The position numbers and the translations under genes were made by a program. DNA of 64,000 bases from positions 9,462,679 through 9,526,678 of the forward strand of contig NC_081337.1 in NCBI RefSeq assembly GCF_022539665.2, read 5' to 3'. The stretch comes from Daphnia carinata (taxonomy: Eukaryota > Arthropoda > Branchiopoda > Diplostraca > Daphniidae). Of this stretch, positions 1 through 14,107 are shown piece after piece; position 1 is the first letter of the stretch; every line of letters begins with the position of its first letter. A model generated the notes under the pieces. It made no database searches. It had not been told where the DNA came from and saw nothing but the letters and a program-made list of their open reading frames with translations.

Positions 1-1844
1 CGTGAAATAACAAGGAAATTCCTGTTCTTCGCCAAATTTTGTTTTCTCAAAAACGAACTTTGATCTTTGGATACCAGTCAGTCAAGTGGAGATGATGGGA
101 TTACATGGGCTTCCTATTTTAGCCCACCCGTTATTCAGCGCTATGAAAGAGCAAACCGGATAAGAGGAAATATACCCACCTACGATCTTAAAGAGAACGC
201 ACAGAACGAGTTTACTACAAGGGGAACACAAAATGACGGCTTAAACATGTTAATTCAGTGCCACCCCTCCCGGCCTGTGCACTTCTGTTGCTTTTTCCTT
301 AATCTCGAAATAGAGAGAACACTGTATCGAATACCGTTTGGGGCGTTTGGGACATTCCGCCCCCGTAGGCTGCGTTGTTCGACTTTCATACCAACGTATT
401 ATCGATTCATCGCAACGTAATCAAACATGGGATATGTCAGGATAAACGAACGACGCGTTTGTTAATCTTTCCGTTTTTTGTTCTTCGCGATGGTCTCAGG
501 GAGGAGTTGAAGAAAAACGAGGAAAAGGATACGTAATCTCAAAAACATTTCCCTTCCGCTTGGGCATATCAAACTAGCGCTAGGCCATCAAAGCATCTCC
601 GCTGTCGAATTGGATCGATCTTCGTGTTGATACGCGTAGCAACGTTGATGTGACATTAGCAGATTTTTTCAAAAACATTATTTCAAGGATAAACGCTATA
701 GGGCAATATGGACGAAAAAAGGGAAGACTTCACCGTATCAAACATAAAGACATGGAAACTGAAAAAGATTTTTGTCTTCTTTAGTCTTTCATCTCATCTC
801 CCTTTTGGCGAAATGAAAGATGCTACACGATTTGAGGAAGACAACGCGATGCCGGTGCGATTTGAAATAAACGTAAGCCAAAATGTCGACACTCGAGAGA
901 TTCTTCGTCTTGCTGGAGGAAGTGTACATGCCGTAGTACTTTGTTTATGTGAACGGAAACAAGACAAAACGGATTTCAGATATCTTCCGGAACTCTCTTG
1001 CTTCCATCAGGAAGTTTGCGTAACGGTGGTTGTTAACGAAGTGTGAAACAAAAGAAGCAAATGGTTTTTGATTTCACAAGAACTGATAGCACAACGAGAC
1101 AAAACACACCTATACCGCAGCCCACAGACTGTTTTGATTATTGGTTTGTTTTGTTGCTACTTGTTTTTTTCCTTTTTCTTCATTTCTTACTTTTCTTCTT
1201 TTTTTTTTTAATAACCACTCAATGCAATTGCGTCTACCACTAAACTTGATTCAAAGTAATGGTGCTTCACGAGGATGGTGCGCTGCGGTAAAGGAAGCTC
1301 TACTACGACAATTGATAGTTTTCCCCATCGCCAAACGGGGATTTCGCATGAATTGTTTTCATTGGTTACCACGCAAAAAAAAAAATCTATTCTGTGTTAT
1401 AGTCCGGATCAAATTTGCACGGCGTCATCGTGAGGGATGAGCTGTATTACATAACACAACGGGTCTTTTGTCCTTCCATTCGAGATAGAAAAACCATTTT
1501 TGACGTTAGAAAAAGAAAATGTTGGATCCAGAAAATTTAAGCGCTGGCAAAATAAAAGATGAATTTAAATACTGTTGATAACAAAAGCTAAGGCAAAATG
1601 TACACTTATGGATATTAATCGATCTGTTCCTGGAAGCCGGCTAAATGCTATTGTTAAGCCCGTGTACGGCATGGATGACAGAAAGCAAAACAATCGTGTG
1701 CCACGTTACAATGTACAGTATAATTGGACCCCGATGGCATTGGCACCGCCACACCGTTGTTTGGCTTTCTTAAGTGCAATCAAAGCTCGTCAAATCAACG
1801 AAGAGTAAATCCGAAAATGAAGACGTGAAAACAGAATGACTTAC
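1..1844. other. Intron of the agrin gene, left edge
   Basis: This stretch lies downstream (in gene sense) of the shared follistatin-like exon, whose donor at 1844 opens an intron running past the left edge. I see no convincing exon on either strand. Open frames of 60-120 codons on the plus strand lack recognisable domains and look like chance. There are T and A runs near 1200 and 1376. Confidence 0.5.
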
Positions 1845-1944
1845 TTGGTAGGGCATTGGCAGGTGGCGGAACTGGCGTCGGGGGCGGCGATGCATTTGGC
1901 TCCCGGTGGGCACTTGAGGTCGACGCAAGGATCTGGTTTGTCTG
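1845..1944 (-). CDS. Agrin shared exon 2, follistatin-like (FOLN) segment
   Basis: A 100-bp internal exon in the minus sense. It is preceded by a pyrimidine-rich acceptor ending CCAGCAG and followed by a strong donor AA|GTAAGT at 1844. It enters in phase 1 and leaves in phase 2. The translation starts near KPDPCVDLKCPPG and holds six cysteines or fewer spaced as in a follistatin N-terminal module (DPC..LKCPPGAKC, then ATCQCP). In agrin this is the position directly after the NtA domain and before the first Kazal domain, and the order here is the same. It is the only exon in the window that can accept all three upstream NtA cassettes, because each ends in phase 1. Further agrin exons (Kazal, laminin EGF, SEA, LG domains) must lie beyond the left edge. 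Identity as agrin rests mainly on the NtA domains upstream. Confidence 0.8.
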
Positions 1945-4900
1945 CTGGAAACAGGTAACACGAATCAGTTGGACGGGACAATAAAAGCATAAGAACAGCG
2001 GCCCAGCCGCTGAAACACGTCCAGCACAGCAGGTAAGTCAAAAGGGCGCGGAACGGAGCCGACGCCGACACCAACATGATGTCGCGGAAAGTCAGCAAGT
2101 TGTAGCCGATGCTCTTCTCTCCCACAACGGCGCGAAATATCGAAACTCAAAACACCACCACTACCCACTCATCTGCGATTTTAAATGGACAACGATAGAA
2201 CACATTCACTGCCGGCGCGTTGGAAAATAGTTTCGCTGATGGCGGTTTATGCGAGAGAGAAAAAAATAGATGCGGATGGAAAAATGCAATGAGTTTCTTG
2301 AGTCACATTTGACGCCGGTGGCTTTCACGAAGTAGTAGACGAGTAACGAACCGATCCATAGATTTCGTTGCTTCAGGCAAGAATGCGAAACGAGATTGCT
2401 GTATATTTTCGTTTCTTTTTAACTTCGACTTCACTTTCTCTTCGGTTTCTCTGTTCGAAAGATTTTTAAAAAAAATGTGTGTAAAAGTTCTTCTGCGCTT
2501 TTTGTCCTCTTCTGGTCAAAATGTCTTTCACGTGAACCAAATATCGATCGTGCGCAATGTTACGATCGAGAGCAATGAGTAAAAGTAAATCGAGACGACA
2601 CTTATCTCGGATAATGAACTAGTGCGCACGCAAAAAAAAAAAAAGAAAACAAAAGCCAGATGATACAAAGTTAAACGATCGAGATTTAGTTGGGCAAGTC
2701 AAAAGGTGGCCATTTTCACACCGCAACTGGTACCGATGCTCTGCTTTCAAAGATCCGACGGCAGCCGGTAATCGTTCACGTTTTTTCTGGCTGACGAAAT
2801 GATCTTCGAGAAGCGGCCTGAAGCAATAGCTTATCCAAAGTTTTCCGACTAGGGAAATAAGGTTTGGACAAAGTTTCAAAGCGCTGTCAAAAAGCACCGG
2901 ATTGAAAAGCTCTCACTCGTCGGTTGTGGGGGAGGGGGAGGGGAAAGCCGATGATTGCGTCGAGCAACCATGTCGCATCAATGAATGCGGATCGAACTCG
3001 TGAAGCCGTCGCTTCGTTCGGGTCGAGCCGACTTACTAAAGGTAGTCTTTCCTCTGCCCCAACACTAGACCAGTCTTCCTGAGCTGCACGCTTTTGTTTG
3101 CTTTTTGCGTGTGTGTGTGCGTGTGTGTGTTTTCCTTTCCTCGTTCTCTCTCTTCTGTCACGATGAACTGAAGGGAGAATCCCGCGCGCGCGCACTGACT
3201 GCACTAAAGAAATGGAGCGTGAAAGACAGACATCGCTGACGGACAAGTGATGAGTGCGTTCAAGGTTTCAAAATTCAACGGCGGGAGACAGCGGGGAGAT
3301 GGCGTCGAAACGCCTTGTCGTCGTACAGACACAACTATGGTGTCCTCTTTTGCAGTCAAGTGCCTTTGGTTGGCAAAGGGTTTCTGGTCTCGGTTGTCGG
3401 AAGGAGAGAAAGAAGGTTTGGCCTAGTGGCTTATCCTATACACAGCATATCCAGAGCGAAGAAAGGGAAAACAAAAACAGCGGCTTCCACCCAGGCAATC
3501 GACTATTCCGTGGGGTGCGATTCACGAACCCCGCCCGAGCTCAATCCTTTATTCACTCTTGCCTTCATGGATGGGAGAGCAGCAGTTCTTTGTCCCCCCC
3601 CCCCCCTCATCCTTTAACCTCAGCCATAGATCACGCGCGAATTGCCGTCAGTTGGGTGGCGCTAAAAAGTAGGTAAAACGGGGGAGGGAGGAAACTACAG
3701 AATGCTTCAATTCCTTTATCGTTCTTAGTAAGTCGTAGATGCACACATCGGCGACGATGTGCCGCGCAATCGGCAGGGAAACACAAAAGAAACCTCTTCA
3801 GTACAACAGCGGGGGCGAGTTATGGCCCATTTCTCCAACTGTGTGGTTCCCAGCAATTTCAAAAGTTGGCGCTTACTTCGTTCTTAACACTCTATTCAGT
3901 TGTGCGTACAATGTGATAAAAGAATGGCTGAGATTAAAACACTCGATGGCTCGCTATCGTTTACTGGATTACTGCACACATCATCAGTAGGACCAATCGT
4001 GAACTAGAACTAGTTTTCAAACTGGCGATGGCCGCAGCCCATACGCTACCCTTGGTAACGCTGGCACCAAAGATTCAAGTGGATCCAACTCGAAAGAGTG
4101 GTTGAATCGATTGCTTTTCTGCCTCTTTTTTAGCTCGCTATCGCGTTTGTCCTAATCCCATCGATATTGGCACACGTTTGATTTTCAGCCCACGTCATTC
4201 TGTACGCCCTATTCCCGATGATAAGCCAATGTTGGCGAAAAGCTTGTGGATGAAACACAAAGGCTAAAGGAACAAAAATTGGAAAAAAAAAAATGCAAAG
4301 ATTGGGTGGAATTGGCGATTTCGTGCTCTTGTTTTTTTCCTACAATCCTTTAAGGCCACTTGAATTCTTTAAAAAAAACAAAAAAAAACGAGATAAGATA
4401 ATGTGTGTGTGTAGTGTGAGCTGCTAATATCGATCGCTTAATGAAAGACTGAATAGAGAATGGCTGCTGTCAATTCCAGGGTAAGGCTGATAGTATTATT
4501 GCAGGCCAATTACGGAGTGTGATTCCTCTGGCGTGGCTGCGGGATCGGGTCCTGTCAATGTGGTTCTTGTCTTCCGCTGGTCGTACTGTGATAATTAAGG
4601 CCACGTAATAAAGAGGCAGGCTGAGACAGGGATCAGTAGGTTCTCCGACCCAGGAAGTTGGAGACACAGAGGGAAAAGCTAGCTTTAGAGCTATATATAC
4701 TCGACCAAGTCCCTCGCATACATTATCAACGAAGTTAACACGCCCTGGCCCTGGTATGACTGCCAGAAACAAAGTACTGCACTTTATTAGTCTCCTCTCC
4801 GCAAGACTTTTTTTTTTTCGATTCCAGATCGCGTTTGCTTTGCCTGATAACCCGCCGTGTTAGCTTTCTTTCTCTCTCCTTTTTTTTTTGTCTTGTCTGA

Positions 4901-7900
4901 TCTGGGCGAAAGAAAAGAAAGAAAAATGGAAAGAGTAGGGAGGGCAATTTTCGGCGTGATTGAATCATCAGCTGAGACGGACAGAGGCTTCGGTGGTGTG
5001 TCGACAAAGCAGGCTTGGCCAGATTGAGATTTTCCCATTATTATTCCCATCAAGAACAGGCATTGTTTTGTTTTTGTTTATCCCTCATCCCGCGCAACCT
5101 CCGCTGATTCTGCCACTCACTAAGTCGCTATAAATTCCCGGCCTGATGAGGAATAACACACAACTAAAAAAGAAAGATATAAAAGAAAACGCTGATAAAC
5201 TTCGGAAGAAGAGGGGGAAATTTCCAGCGTTATATAGGCGAGTTGTCTTGTAAATAAAAGCAAACAAAAAATCCAACTTCATCCTAGAAGATTTGTGTTG
5301 GGAAGGTCGTAAGGATTTTGATGGTCAACGGGGGTTATTAATGTCGTTGAGCCGGACCTTTTTTCTCATTAGGATGAGCAAAGAAACGTCGTGAGATCAG
5401 TCGTTTTTTTCGAACCAAAAGAAAAAATAGAACATCGAAGGCGACAGTTACAAAAAGAAAACTAGTCCATTTGTTTGTTTGTTTTTTTCTCTTGCCTATT
5501 TTTCCTTAATGGTAAATATATAAAGATCATGTGCGATCTTCTCATCTGTCACCAGAATCCAATATGCGTCCGATGCGTCGACAGCGCCTGCGAGACCTCC
5601 CAAAAAGATCGAAAACTCGTCTATACTTGAACATGGAAGACATAAGTCCTACGTCATAAAAAAAATAATAATAAAAAAAAAATACGAGAAGAAAATATAT
5701 AAGTAGAAAATGATTTCGTTTCGAGTGATCCTGCTGTCCGCCTTCCCATATCTTTTCCTTCCCCAAACTTTGAATTCAAATAATCCAGTGAGCCTGGTGG
5801 TCAACTGTATGGAAAAGGAGCGTCGAAAGGAGAGATATGTTTCTTTCTAAAAAGAACTGGGCGGAATTACCATCAAATAACCGTTAGATAGAAATGTACG
5901 TGAGACGACAAGAGATACTGCGATGGAGGGGGACGCCAATAAAGCACACACAAGAAAAGGGATGTCTGTCTGTGGCTATTTGACTAGACCATCCGATGTA
6001 CTTGAACGGCGTTCTTTTTCTTCTTGACGACCGTGATCGTCCATCCCGCCCACTCTCGTTCCCTCGTTTTCCCCTATTTTTTTTTTTTGTGTGTGTTGAA
6101 CAGGACCATTCAATCACGACAACGATCAAAGAGAACACGCGGCGTGGAAAACTCCGTGATTGCGTCGCGCATCGCAGCACAACGCCAGCGATCCGGTAAC
6201 GTACCGTAAACAAGCCGGGTAGGATTTGGATAGTGCGAGGTGAAATTAACTCTCAGAGAAAAAGATGAAGACGTCATTGAACGTAAGAGAAAAGTAATGT
6301 CTTTTGATGAGCAATCTACGTTTACTTATAGATGTGGGAGGTCTGTAAACGAGCGCCATTTACAAAACCAAAACGTTCCGAAGCGGATTAACCAAGCTGA
6401 AAGTTCAACTAAAAGTTCCTAAATTGCCTTTAGGTTGATAACAAAACATTGACGGAGTAAGCTAAGGAAGCGATAACACGAACATATCTATATATACAGT
6501 ATATATACATATATTTTTTATTTACTAACCTTCAAGGATAGCGACCGAAGGCGCTGTAACCGATCGACTGTCGTAAGGCACATCTGCAAAGTAAACACAC
6601 AAAAAAATTTAGTTAAGTTAAATTAATTTAAAAAAAAATGAATTGAGCTGAATCAACGGGTTTTGGTTGTAATATATTTAATGGATGGTTATCAAGAATG
6701 CTGCGTTAACAAGTGCCACATGATTTACTGAACAGCTAACCGTGGGACGTAAATGGTGCCTCATTCGTCTTTCTAGTGCGTCTCTTTCCGGGTATTTTTT
6801 TTTTTTTTTTTTGGTTTTTATCTTAAATGTTTTATGGCAACAGAAACTCACACCACGAAGGAATCATAATCAAGTCAAGTCCGGTCTACTCATTCCCACT
6901 TCAACCAATCGAGTGCGCAATAGCGAAGCCCGCGTTGGACTATCCCAGCAATTGAATTGTCGATTCTGAAGAGCTAAGCAAACCAAACGCAATGGAAAAT
7001 AACTACCCTCTATCTCTTTCGTGCTACCCCATTAAAAAAAAAAAAAGAAACAAAGGGGAAGAGGAAAAGAAATAAATTTCGGAAACATTTGCTCTGCTAC
7101 TGCGACGTGACGTCTAAGAACAAATAACGCCAATGCAATAAATGAACACGCTGTCGAATCCGACACATAGCGGACGTTTCAAATGAAATCAAGGTCTCTT
7201 CGACAGACAGCGAAACGACGTAAACTCCAATCAAAAAATATAGTTGCCGATCTTTACGTCCCTTCCCGCGTAACAATACTGTTTGGAATCCATACGTCAT
7301 CCTATTGTCTCTCCCTATTACAAGCGAAAGCTAATAAACCGATATTGAGGAGCGCAGACGCTTTTCTATTTCATTTTGCAGACAAAATGCTGCGCTACGT
7401 GCGCACAATTTTAACTGCATGTTAGGAAAATCCCCGTGTCACCTTTCCATGCAATATCCTCTTATTGACTTGTCATCGATTGACAGGTACTTTCTCGACG
7501 ATAAATTCGGAGCGATAGGTATAAAAAAAAAAAAACGAAAAGAAAATTGGTATTGTTCGATCGCAGGTCGAGAACTCTTGCTTTCACTCACAGTAGACGA
7601 CGGAGGAATTCATGCAGAGGAACCGCCTCCCCCCAGTGTAAACACCCAAGATTGGTTGCAAGTCGCCATTTCTTTTTGGAGAAGAAAGAAGTGGAGTGGC
7701 ACAAAGTGGCATGAAAGGCAGCTAATCCAATTAGATGCACGTCGCTGACAGAGTAGGCCGTCGAAAACACCTCGCTCCCCCCCCCCCCCCCACACATGAA
7801 AAAAAAAAAAAAAAATAGGAATCGTGGGCGTAACATGCTTCGCGCTTTGAAAGCGACTTAGCGCTAAACATACGGAGTATATTAGCAGCAACCGGGATGA

Positions 7901-10900
7901 GAAAGAAAAAAGCGAGTTTATATAGAACATTTTTATCGAACGAAAAATCAGTCGGTAACAGACGACAAAGAACGCCAAAGTCTGTGCTAATTAAGGAGGT
8001 AGAAAAAAGGGAAAGTATTTTGTCGTCAGCTCCATTCGTTTCTTTTATGTCAGCCTAGTTCAGAGCATCGAACAAAAACAGCAAAGATTTCTTTCGCCTT
8101 TCATCCTGATCGTTTTTTCTTTTAAATAGAGGGGTAAAAGAAAAAAAAAGGAAAAGAACGATATCGGCGTAGGCGGAGCGTTAGTTAATTAGACATTCCT
8201 TTATGGACGGCTTTTTCAAAACACTCCTTTTTCTAGCGCTATTCTTCATAAATTAGGGAGAACAAAAAATCGCTTGTTCTTGCTGATGGATAAAATTACT
8301 TCAATCCTGACTATTTTCCTGAACGAGTACTCTTTTGAGGGAGGAAAAAAAAGGGAAAGGTATAGCCTCATCGATCAAAAAACTTGTTCGAACGAACCAA
8401 ACAATCTGACCCCCCATAGTGAGAAAAAGCCAGTGGATGTGATGGGTCGACTACTTCACCCGCCATCATTTTGCAGCAAACTTTGGAAAAGCAAATTGAT
8501 GAAGCGGACAAAAAAAGAGCAAATACATTTCACACAAAAGAATCAGGAATCAGCTGTTGCCAGAAGCGGCTAAGTGGGACATTCGGTACACACTCAGCGG
8601 TTTACAAAATATGTAAAGGGCAGAGAGAAAAAAAAATTTCGAAAGAAAAAAAAAAAAGAATAATAAATAAAAGGTGGGCATAGAGTGAATGAAGAGGAAC
8701 GCGGCGGGTGGTACAAATTGGACCATTAACTTCATCTGCATAGTGATTGTTCGCTTCGACAAGGTAAACTCCCCTTTCGTTCCATCTTTTCTTTTCCTAC
8801 GTCTAAACTCTGAATCCCCTCATTTCCTTTATTACCGTCAGAACGATAGATCCTGGCGATTCTTCATTCTGAACCAATCGCCATTCAGAATATGATCCAA
8901 TTGTGTCGCTGGTGGCGGTTGGCCGGCCCACGATACGCACATTGTTGTTGGGAACCACTGTCCCTTGCGATTGTTCCATTGATTCATCGATTCGCGTTCG
9001 CACACAATGTCTACTGTTAATTGAAAAACCTTGCCCACCGATTTTGATTTTAAATGGAGCAAAAGAGGGAGGGGGGGGGGGGAGTAACGCAACGCAGGAC
9101 GTGGCGCTGAATGACTGAAGGCGTCACGCTGAGAATCGAAAAAAGCAAAATGGAAAGGGAATCAGGAATCATGAAAAGAGTTTCTTTTTTTGCCCTATTC
9201 TCTCATCGAATCACATTGGTACATCGCTGCTGTCGTCGTACTTGACGTACTAGCACAACAGATGGAAGGGGTCGTGATCGATGGAAACCAAACGAGACTG
9301 GTGTGTTTTATGCACGGCATTCTGCATAGGTTGTCTGGTCGTTAGACACGAGCAGATCAAACCGCAAGTTGATGGATCGCTCGATCATCGACCACCTGCC
9401 GATATACTCACGAAACATACGACTCTTTCTGCCAAAAAAAAATGAAAAAACAAAAACCCCATTCTGCTGGAATCCCACGTGTTTTTTTCATACCTTTTCC
9501 CTCTTCATGTAATGGATTCATCGTGGACCAAAAAAAAAAGCTAAGCGTACGGTACAGCTGGAAAGAATGAAAAAAAGGAGGAAGCGAATAACGAGGGGCT
9601 CTTGTTCTTTTTATGTCAGCATACGGACAGAAGATTGAAGTAAAGAATAGCAAGCGAAATAGCCCCGGTCAACACCAAGGGTTGAAAAAAAAAGAAAGCT
9701 TCATGTTGCGAAGACAAGGAGAATCGAAGTCACGCGGAGTGGGGTTACGTTTTTATTTGCTCAGAAAAGCGAAGAACGGAACAAGAATTGGGAATACAAA
9801 AAAGTTGGAAGGCGGATTGATGTACTGTCCAGATGGCTCTGTTATAACCCCCCCCCCCCTTGCCCCCCTGCTGGCAAATCAATGGCCGAGAGCGTATCTA
9901 TAAGATATGTATGCCTTTTTCTTTTTTGTTCCCCTTCAATTCTTTATGCGATCGTCTTTTTTCTTTATTTGATCTCTATTTATTGTTTCTTTGTTTCTTG
10001 CCTTCCCAGTATTCGATTCTCGGTTAGGAGAAGAACCGCCCATTATCTTGTCCCCCTGCGCCGAGGCGGAAGGGACTGCCAAAAACACGGCGGCTTGCAA
10101 TCAGCATCGGCTCCGTTGGCGCTGAAAGTTTCCCAGCCGGAACTGTCAACTCCCACTCATATTCTTTACTATATAGAAAATAAGGCGACCTTCATCCGTC
10201 CAGTTCCGGATGCAGCATTCCTATTGCTATTTCGTAGATGTGGCGTTCACGCAAACGACTACTATTATGCGATTCGACCATCATCTTTTACGTCCGTATT
10301 TTGTCTCTAGTCCCACCAATTAAAACCAGTCTGTAAAAAAAAAAAAAAATAAAATCCCTTTTCTATTACGGTTTGGACTGACGGCATCTAGCTTGTAAAA
10401 AAAGAAAAAAGAAGTGAAACTACTGAAGAAAACATTCGTGCTGATTAAAAAGAAAAAAAAGTTGATGGCGTGGAAGGCGTGCCCATATTCGGTCATGGTG
10501 CCAAACGCCTTCATCTTGATTGTTTCTATCTTCTTTCATGATTTATCTGTACAAGGTAAGAACAAACACAAGTAGGGCCACTGAAATGATTTTCTTTCTT
10601 TTTTTTTTTTTTTTTGCAACCCACAGGCAGACTCTACACCGCAGATTGAAATGAAGAAAACGCGAGTGTAAACCGGTTTTCTTTTTATGATTATTTTCCT
10701 TATCCTCCCGCCCCCCCCCCCCTCCTGCCTCTCTAACTACTACTCCTCTTTAGAAATTGCCGCGGCGTGAGACGGTGATTGCGGTGACGATGAATCACAG
10801 TAGCAATCCGGCCCATCCGTCGTCGCTTCCACTTCGATCATCTTTCCTCGAGACATGTGTCAGCACGGTTGCTCTTGCGCACATATACCTATGGCAAAAG

Positions 10901-13900
10901 TTCTGTTTCATTTGAAACTCGAATGGAGCTCGTTTCCCTCGAGGTGATTCGCACACGCCGGAAGCCGTTAAAGAGGGGCGTGATGGAGTACGTGAAAGAG
11001 TATTGTATGGAGGCGCTAGGGAAAGAGTGTGAGAAGCGTAGGATGCCTATCTTTTCAAACAAGTATAGTAATTCACTTCGTTTTGCCTTCATTGCCGTTG
11101 CCTTCGTTTCGCACGACGTCAACATATGAAGGAAGTCATACTTTACATTTTAATCAATAACGTCGCGTAGAGTTGGGAAACTGTCGTCTGTCAATCACGA
11201 CGTACAACTAGGTCTTATAGTTTTCCAAATTAAAAAATTGAAAAGATCCCTAAATCAAAAACGTATCAAGACCAATGGCAGTTTTCCAATTATTTTTTTT
11301 CCTTTTCTTTTAGGGGGCGAGAGATCTTTTTCACATGTGCTGTTTTCAAGGATGGACTGATCATAGAGGTGGTGTTCTTTTTTTGGGAATACGAATGGCA
11401 TCTGAATTTATTTTCACCTTTCTTTTTTGTATCTGCCTTCATAAATAGCCGCGACGAAGGCGACGAAGAAGACGACAAGGATCGGACAGCACGAAGAAGC
11501 AAAGTCAACACGATTCCCGCCGACGAGGTTGCATACCTCTCCTACTATACGATAATGGATTTTCTCGTAAAAACACCCTCATTTTCTTTTTGGGTTTACC
11601 TGCCTCCTTCAAAGTTGAAATCATGTTACAAAGGCCTTGTAATGGCCAGACGGAGCGATAAAAAAAAATAAAATAAGAAACATACAAGAAGGAGAGAAGA
11701 ACACAGGATCTGAAACGGGATTGGGCGGAACACGATCTTTTCCCCCCACCTTTGCTACGCGTTTTAACCTCTTTCGTTTGATGAGAGAATCTCTTCCAGA
11801 AGAAGAAAAAGAAAAACTACCTACAGCGTAAAGGAGGAAAACTCAAATAATAATAGCACTCCAATAAGAAAAAGAGGTGGAACGACTCGTCTTCGCATGG
11901 ACTATATAACTACCACTAAACTAAGAACTGATGGAAATAAAAAAAAAAAAGCGTATTGAAGAAACTGATGATCGGAAGGAAAGAAGATTCAGACGCACCC
12001 TCTCCCCCTATTGTTTCTAACTCATTAATATGCATTTATTTCTCGTGATCATTTCGTTATATTTCATCAGACCGTGGAAGATGACTGGGGTCGGCTGTTG
12101 CACGCGCGCCTGTGTTTGGCAATAGTGGAACCCGTCAATTATAGGGTAGGCAACGAGCCGCCATCTTCCGACGTCATTAGAATGATGCCCCCGACCCATT
12201 ATTGACACGCCATGACAACTTCATCATCAGATAAGCGTCTCTCGTTCAGTCAGTCGATAGAATCTTTGCTGTATCCAACAACGCCAAGTGTTGTGATGAA
12301 CGGCTCTTTCAAAATCCACTTCATTCTTCTTTTTTTTTAATAATCCCACCCTCAAAGTGGATGGCATTTCCAGTTTTATTTTTCCTCCCTCTCTTCATTT
12401 GATCGAATTGATGCTGGCGGGTATATGGGTGGGGCGCGTTCGGGAATAGAAAGGGGGGGGGGGATTCGAAATCTTCAAATGCTTTAGAAGAGCTGTCCCG
12501 ATACCTTCAACATTAAACAAGAGAACGTCTAGCCGTTACCACTTGATTCATCCACCTGATCCGTTCCACACGCCCAAACGTAACCTGTTGCCACAGCCAT
12601 CGCCATCGTCTTCAATTGGTGGAGGGGGGAAAAAAAACTGCGAATACTATTGAAAATCGATGGCCAACGCGCTTCAATTTGAAATTTTCATTTCTCTTTG
12701 AAAATAAAATAAAACGAAAAATAATCTACTGTGATATTGCCATGCACAGTAATAACACGGTGGAGGGAGCAATCCAAAGCTCTATGAAAAAGATTATACT
12801 ACAATATTAGGGGCCGGAGTAATAGCGCTCATTTGTCAAGGGAAGACTATAAAACATAGTTCCTCGGAGAGACATGAGAATAAAGACAAGTCGTTTGAAT
12901 GCCATCTACAGGAACGGTAAGTAAGTTGGGACCGCGGGAAGGGCGATTCCTATTGAGAGAATCCCGCACGATGCGTCCGTTTTTTTTTTGTTATACCTCA
13001 CGGAAAGCCTTGAGACGTTACGATGCTATAAAAAATGAGAAGGAATCTAATCCAACGGTGGTAATCTTTTCGTATTGTTCGTCGGGAACCGTAAAATAGC
13101 TACGTGACTTCAGGGGCCAAGTAGCAGATCCGATATCGAAATCCCCGTCAAATGTACCGTGCACGTGTACCGACTACAACACAGCAAGTCTTAAACGACG
13201 AATCGTAAATCACTCGTTTTTACGCGACGTTACTTTCTGTTCACTGGGGGTAAAAGAGCGGGGTCGAAACTGTTAGCAAAATTTCCCTAGAGCTTGCCAA
13301 CACAAAAAAAGAGAGCTCCATCTATCATGGCATTCCTTGTAGGCTTTACGATATCGAAAGTGAGAGACAGAGAGAGAAAGACAAACGATCCCTCTATAAA
13401 ACGGCGCAGATAGAATAATATCTTTTCCCATATTCGTCTCTTCCAGCGCTAGGCAAACGTCGTTCAATCTTGTGGCAGCGCAACCAACCGAGTTATCGTG
13501 ACTACGCTAACAGAGCTGTCTTTTTTTTTTTTTTCTTGATTTGGAAAATTCCATCCAACCCTTTCGCTGTCTTCAATCCTTCCACTTGTGCGTCATTCGA
13601 ACAGACAGCCGGCCTCATGCTTATCAGAACTCAAAGCAAATGGTTGATGGCTCCCGGTACTGCCGGCTGCCAACAGAGTCAACGCAAAGTTTCGACACAC
13701 ACACACACACACACACACAACGAAGGGTTAAAGGCAAACTCGATTATCAGTATCGTCAAGCCATTTTATACCTAAATATAGTCATAGCCTCGGCGAAAAA
13801 AAATTAAAAAAAAAAAAAAACTGATTGTCAGTGACGACTCCTAAAAAAGCTTTCCTGATCCGACGGTATGGACGCTAAGACAGTTTTTAGTGAAAGAGGC

Positions 13901-14107
13901 ACAGTTTCATGTCACTGGCCCGTCTTATAACACAGTTCTATAAAGAGGCCAACTCTATTAGATCAGACCAAGGAAACTCATGAAAGCAGGAAACACAAAA
14001 AAAATTGAAAAATAGGATTGCCTCGACTTCTCGAAAAGAAATGGAACGATGGATGATGGACTTGCGGAAAATAAGGGGGGGGGAATGAAATAGAAATAAA
14101 CAACTAC
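1945..14107 (-). other. Large agrin intron between shared exon and cassette A
   Basis: About 12 kb with no supportable exon. It contains many mononucleotide runs (for example C runs near 3594 and 7779, a G run near 9069, A and T runs throughout), a TG-rich stretch near 3109, and an (AC)n tract at 13695-13719. The longest open frames (140 codons near 3254 and 142 near 9882, plus strand) show no domain, have low-complexity composition and begin at arbitrary sites. I treat them as chance. Confidence 0.55.
13695..13719. repeat. (AC)n microsatellite
   Basis: About twelve AC dinucleotides in a row inside the agrin intron, close to cassette A. Confidence 0.95.

Noticed and set aside
3254-3676. 140-codon plus-strand open frame with proline/serine tail
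   Set aside because: No domain, and its end is encoded by a C run. It lies in a GC-richer part of the intron, where chance frames are longer.
9882-10310. 142-codon plus-strand open frame
   Set aside because: Hydrophobic low-complexity start from T-rich DNA, no recognisable family, no splice or promoter support.
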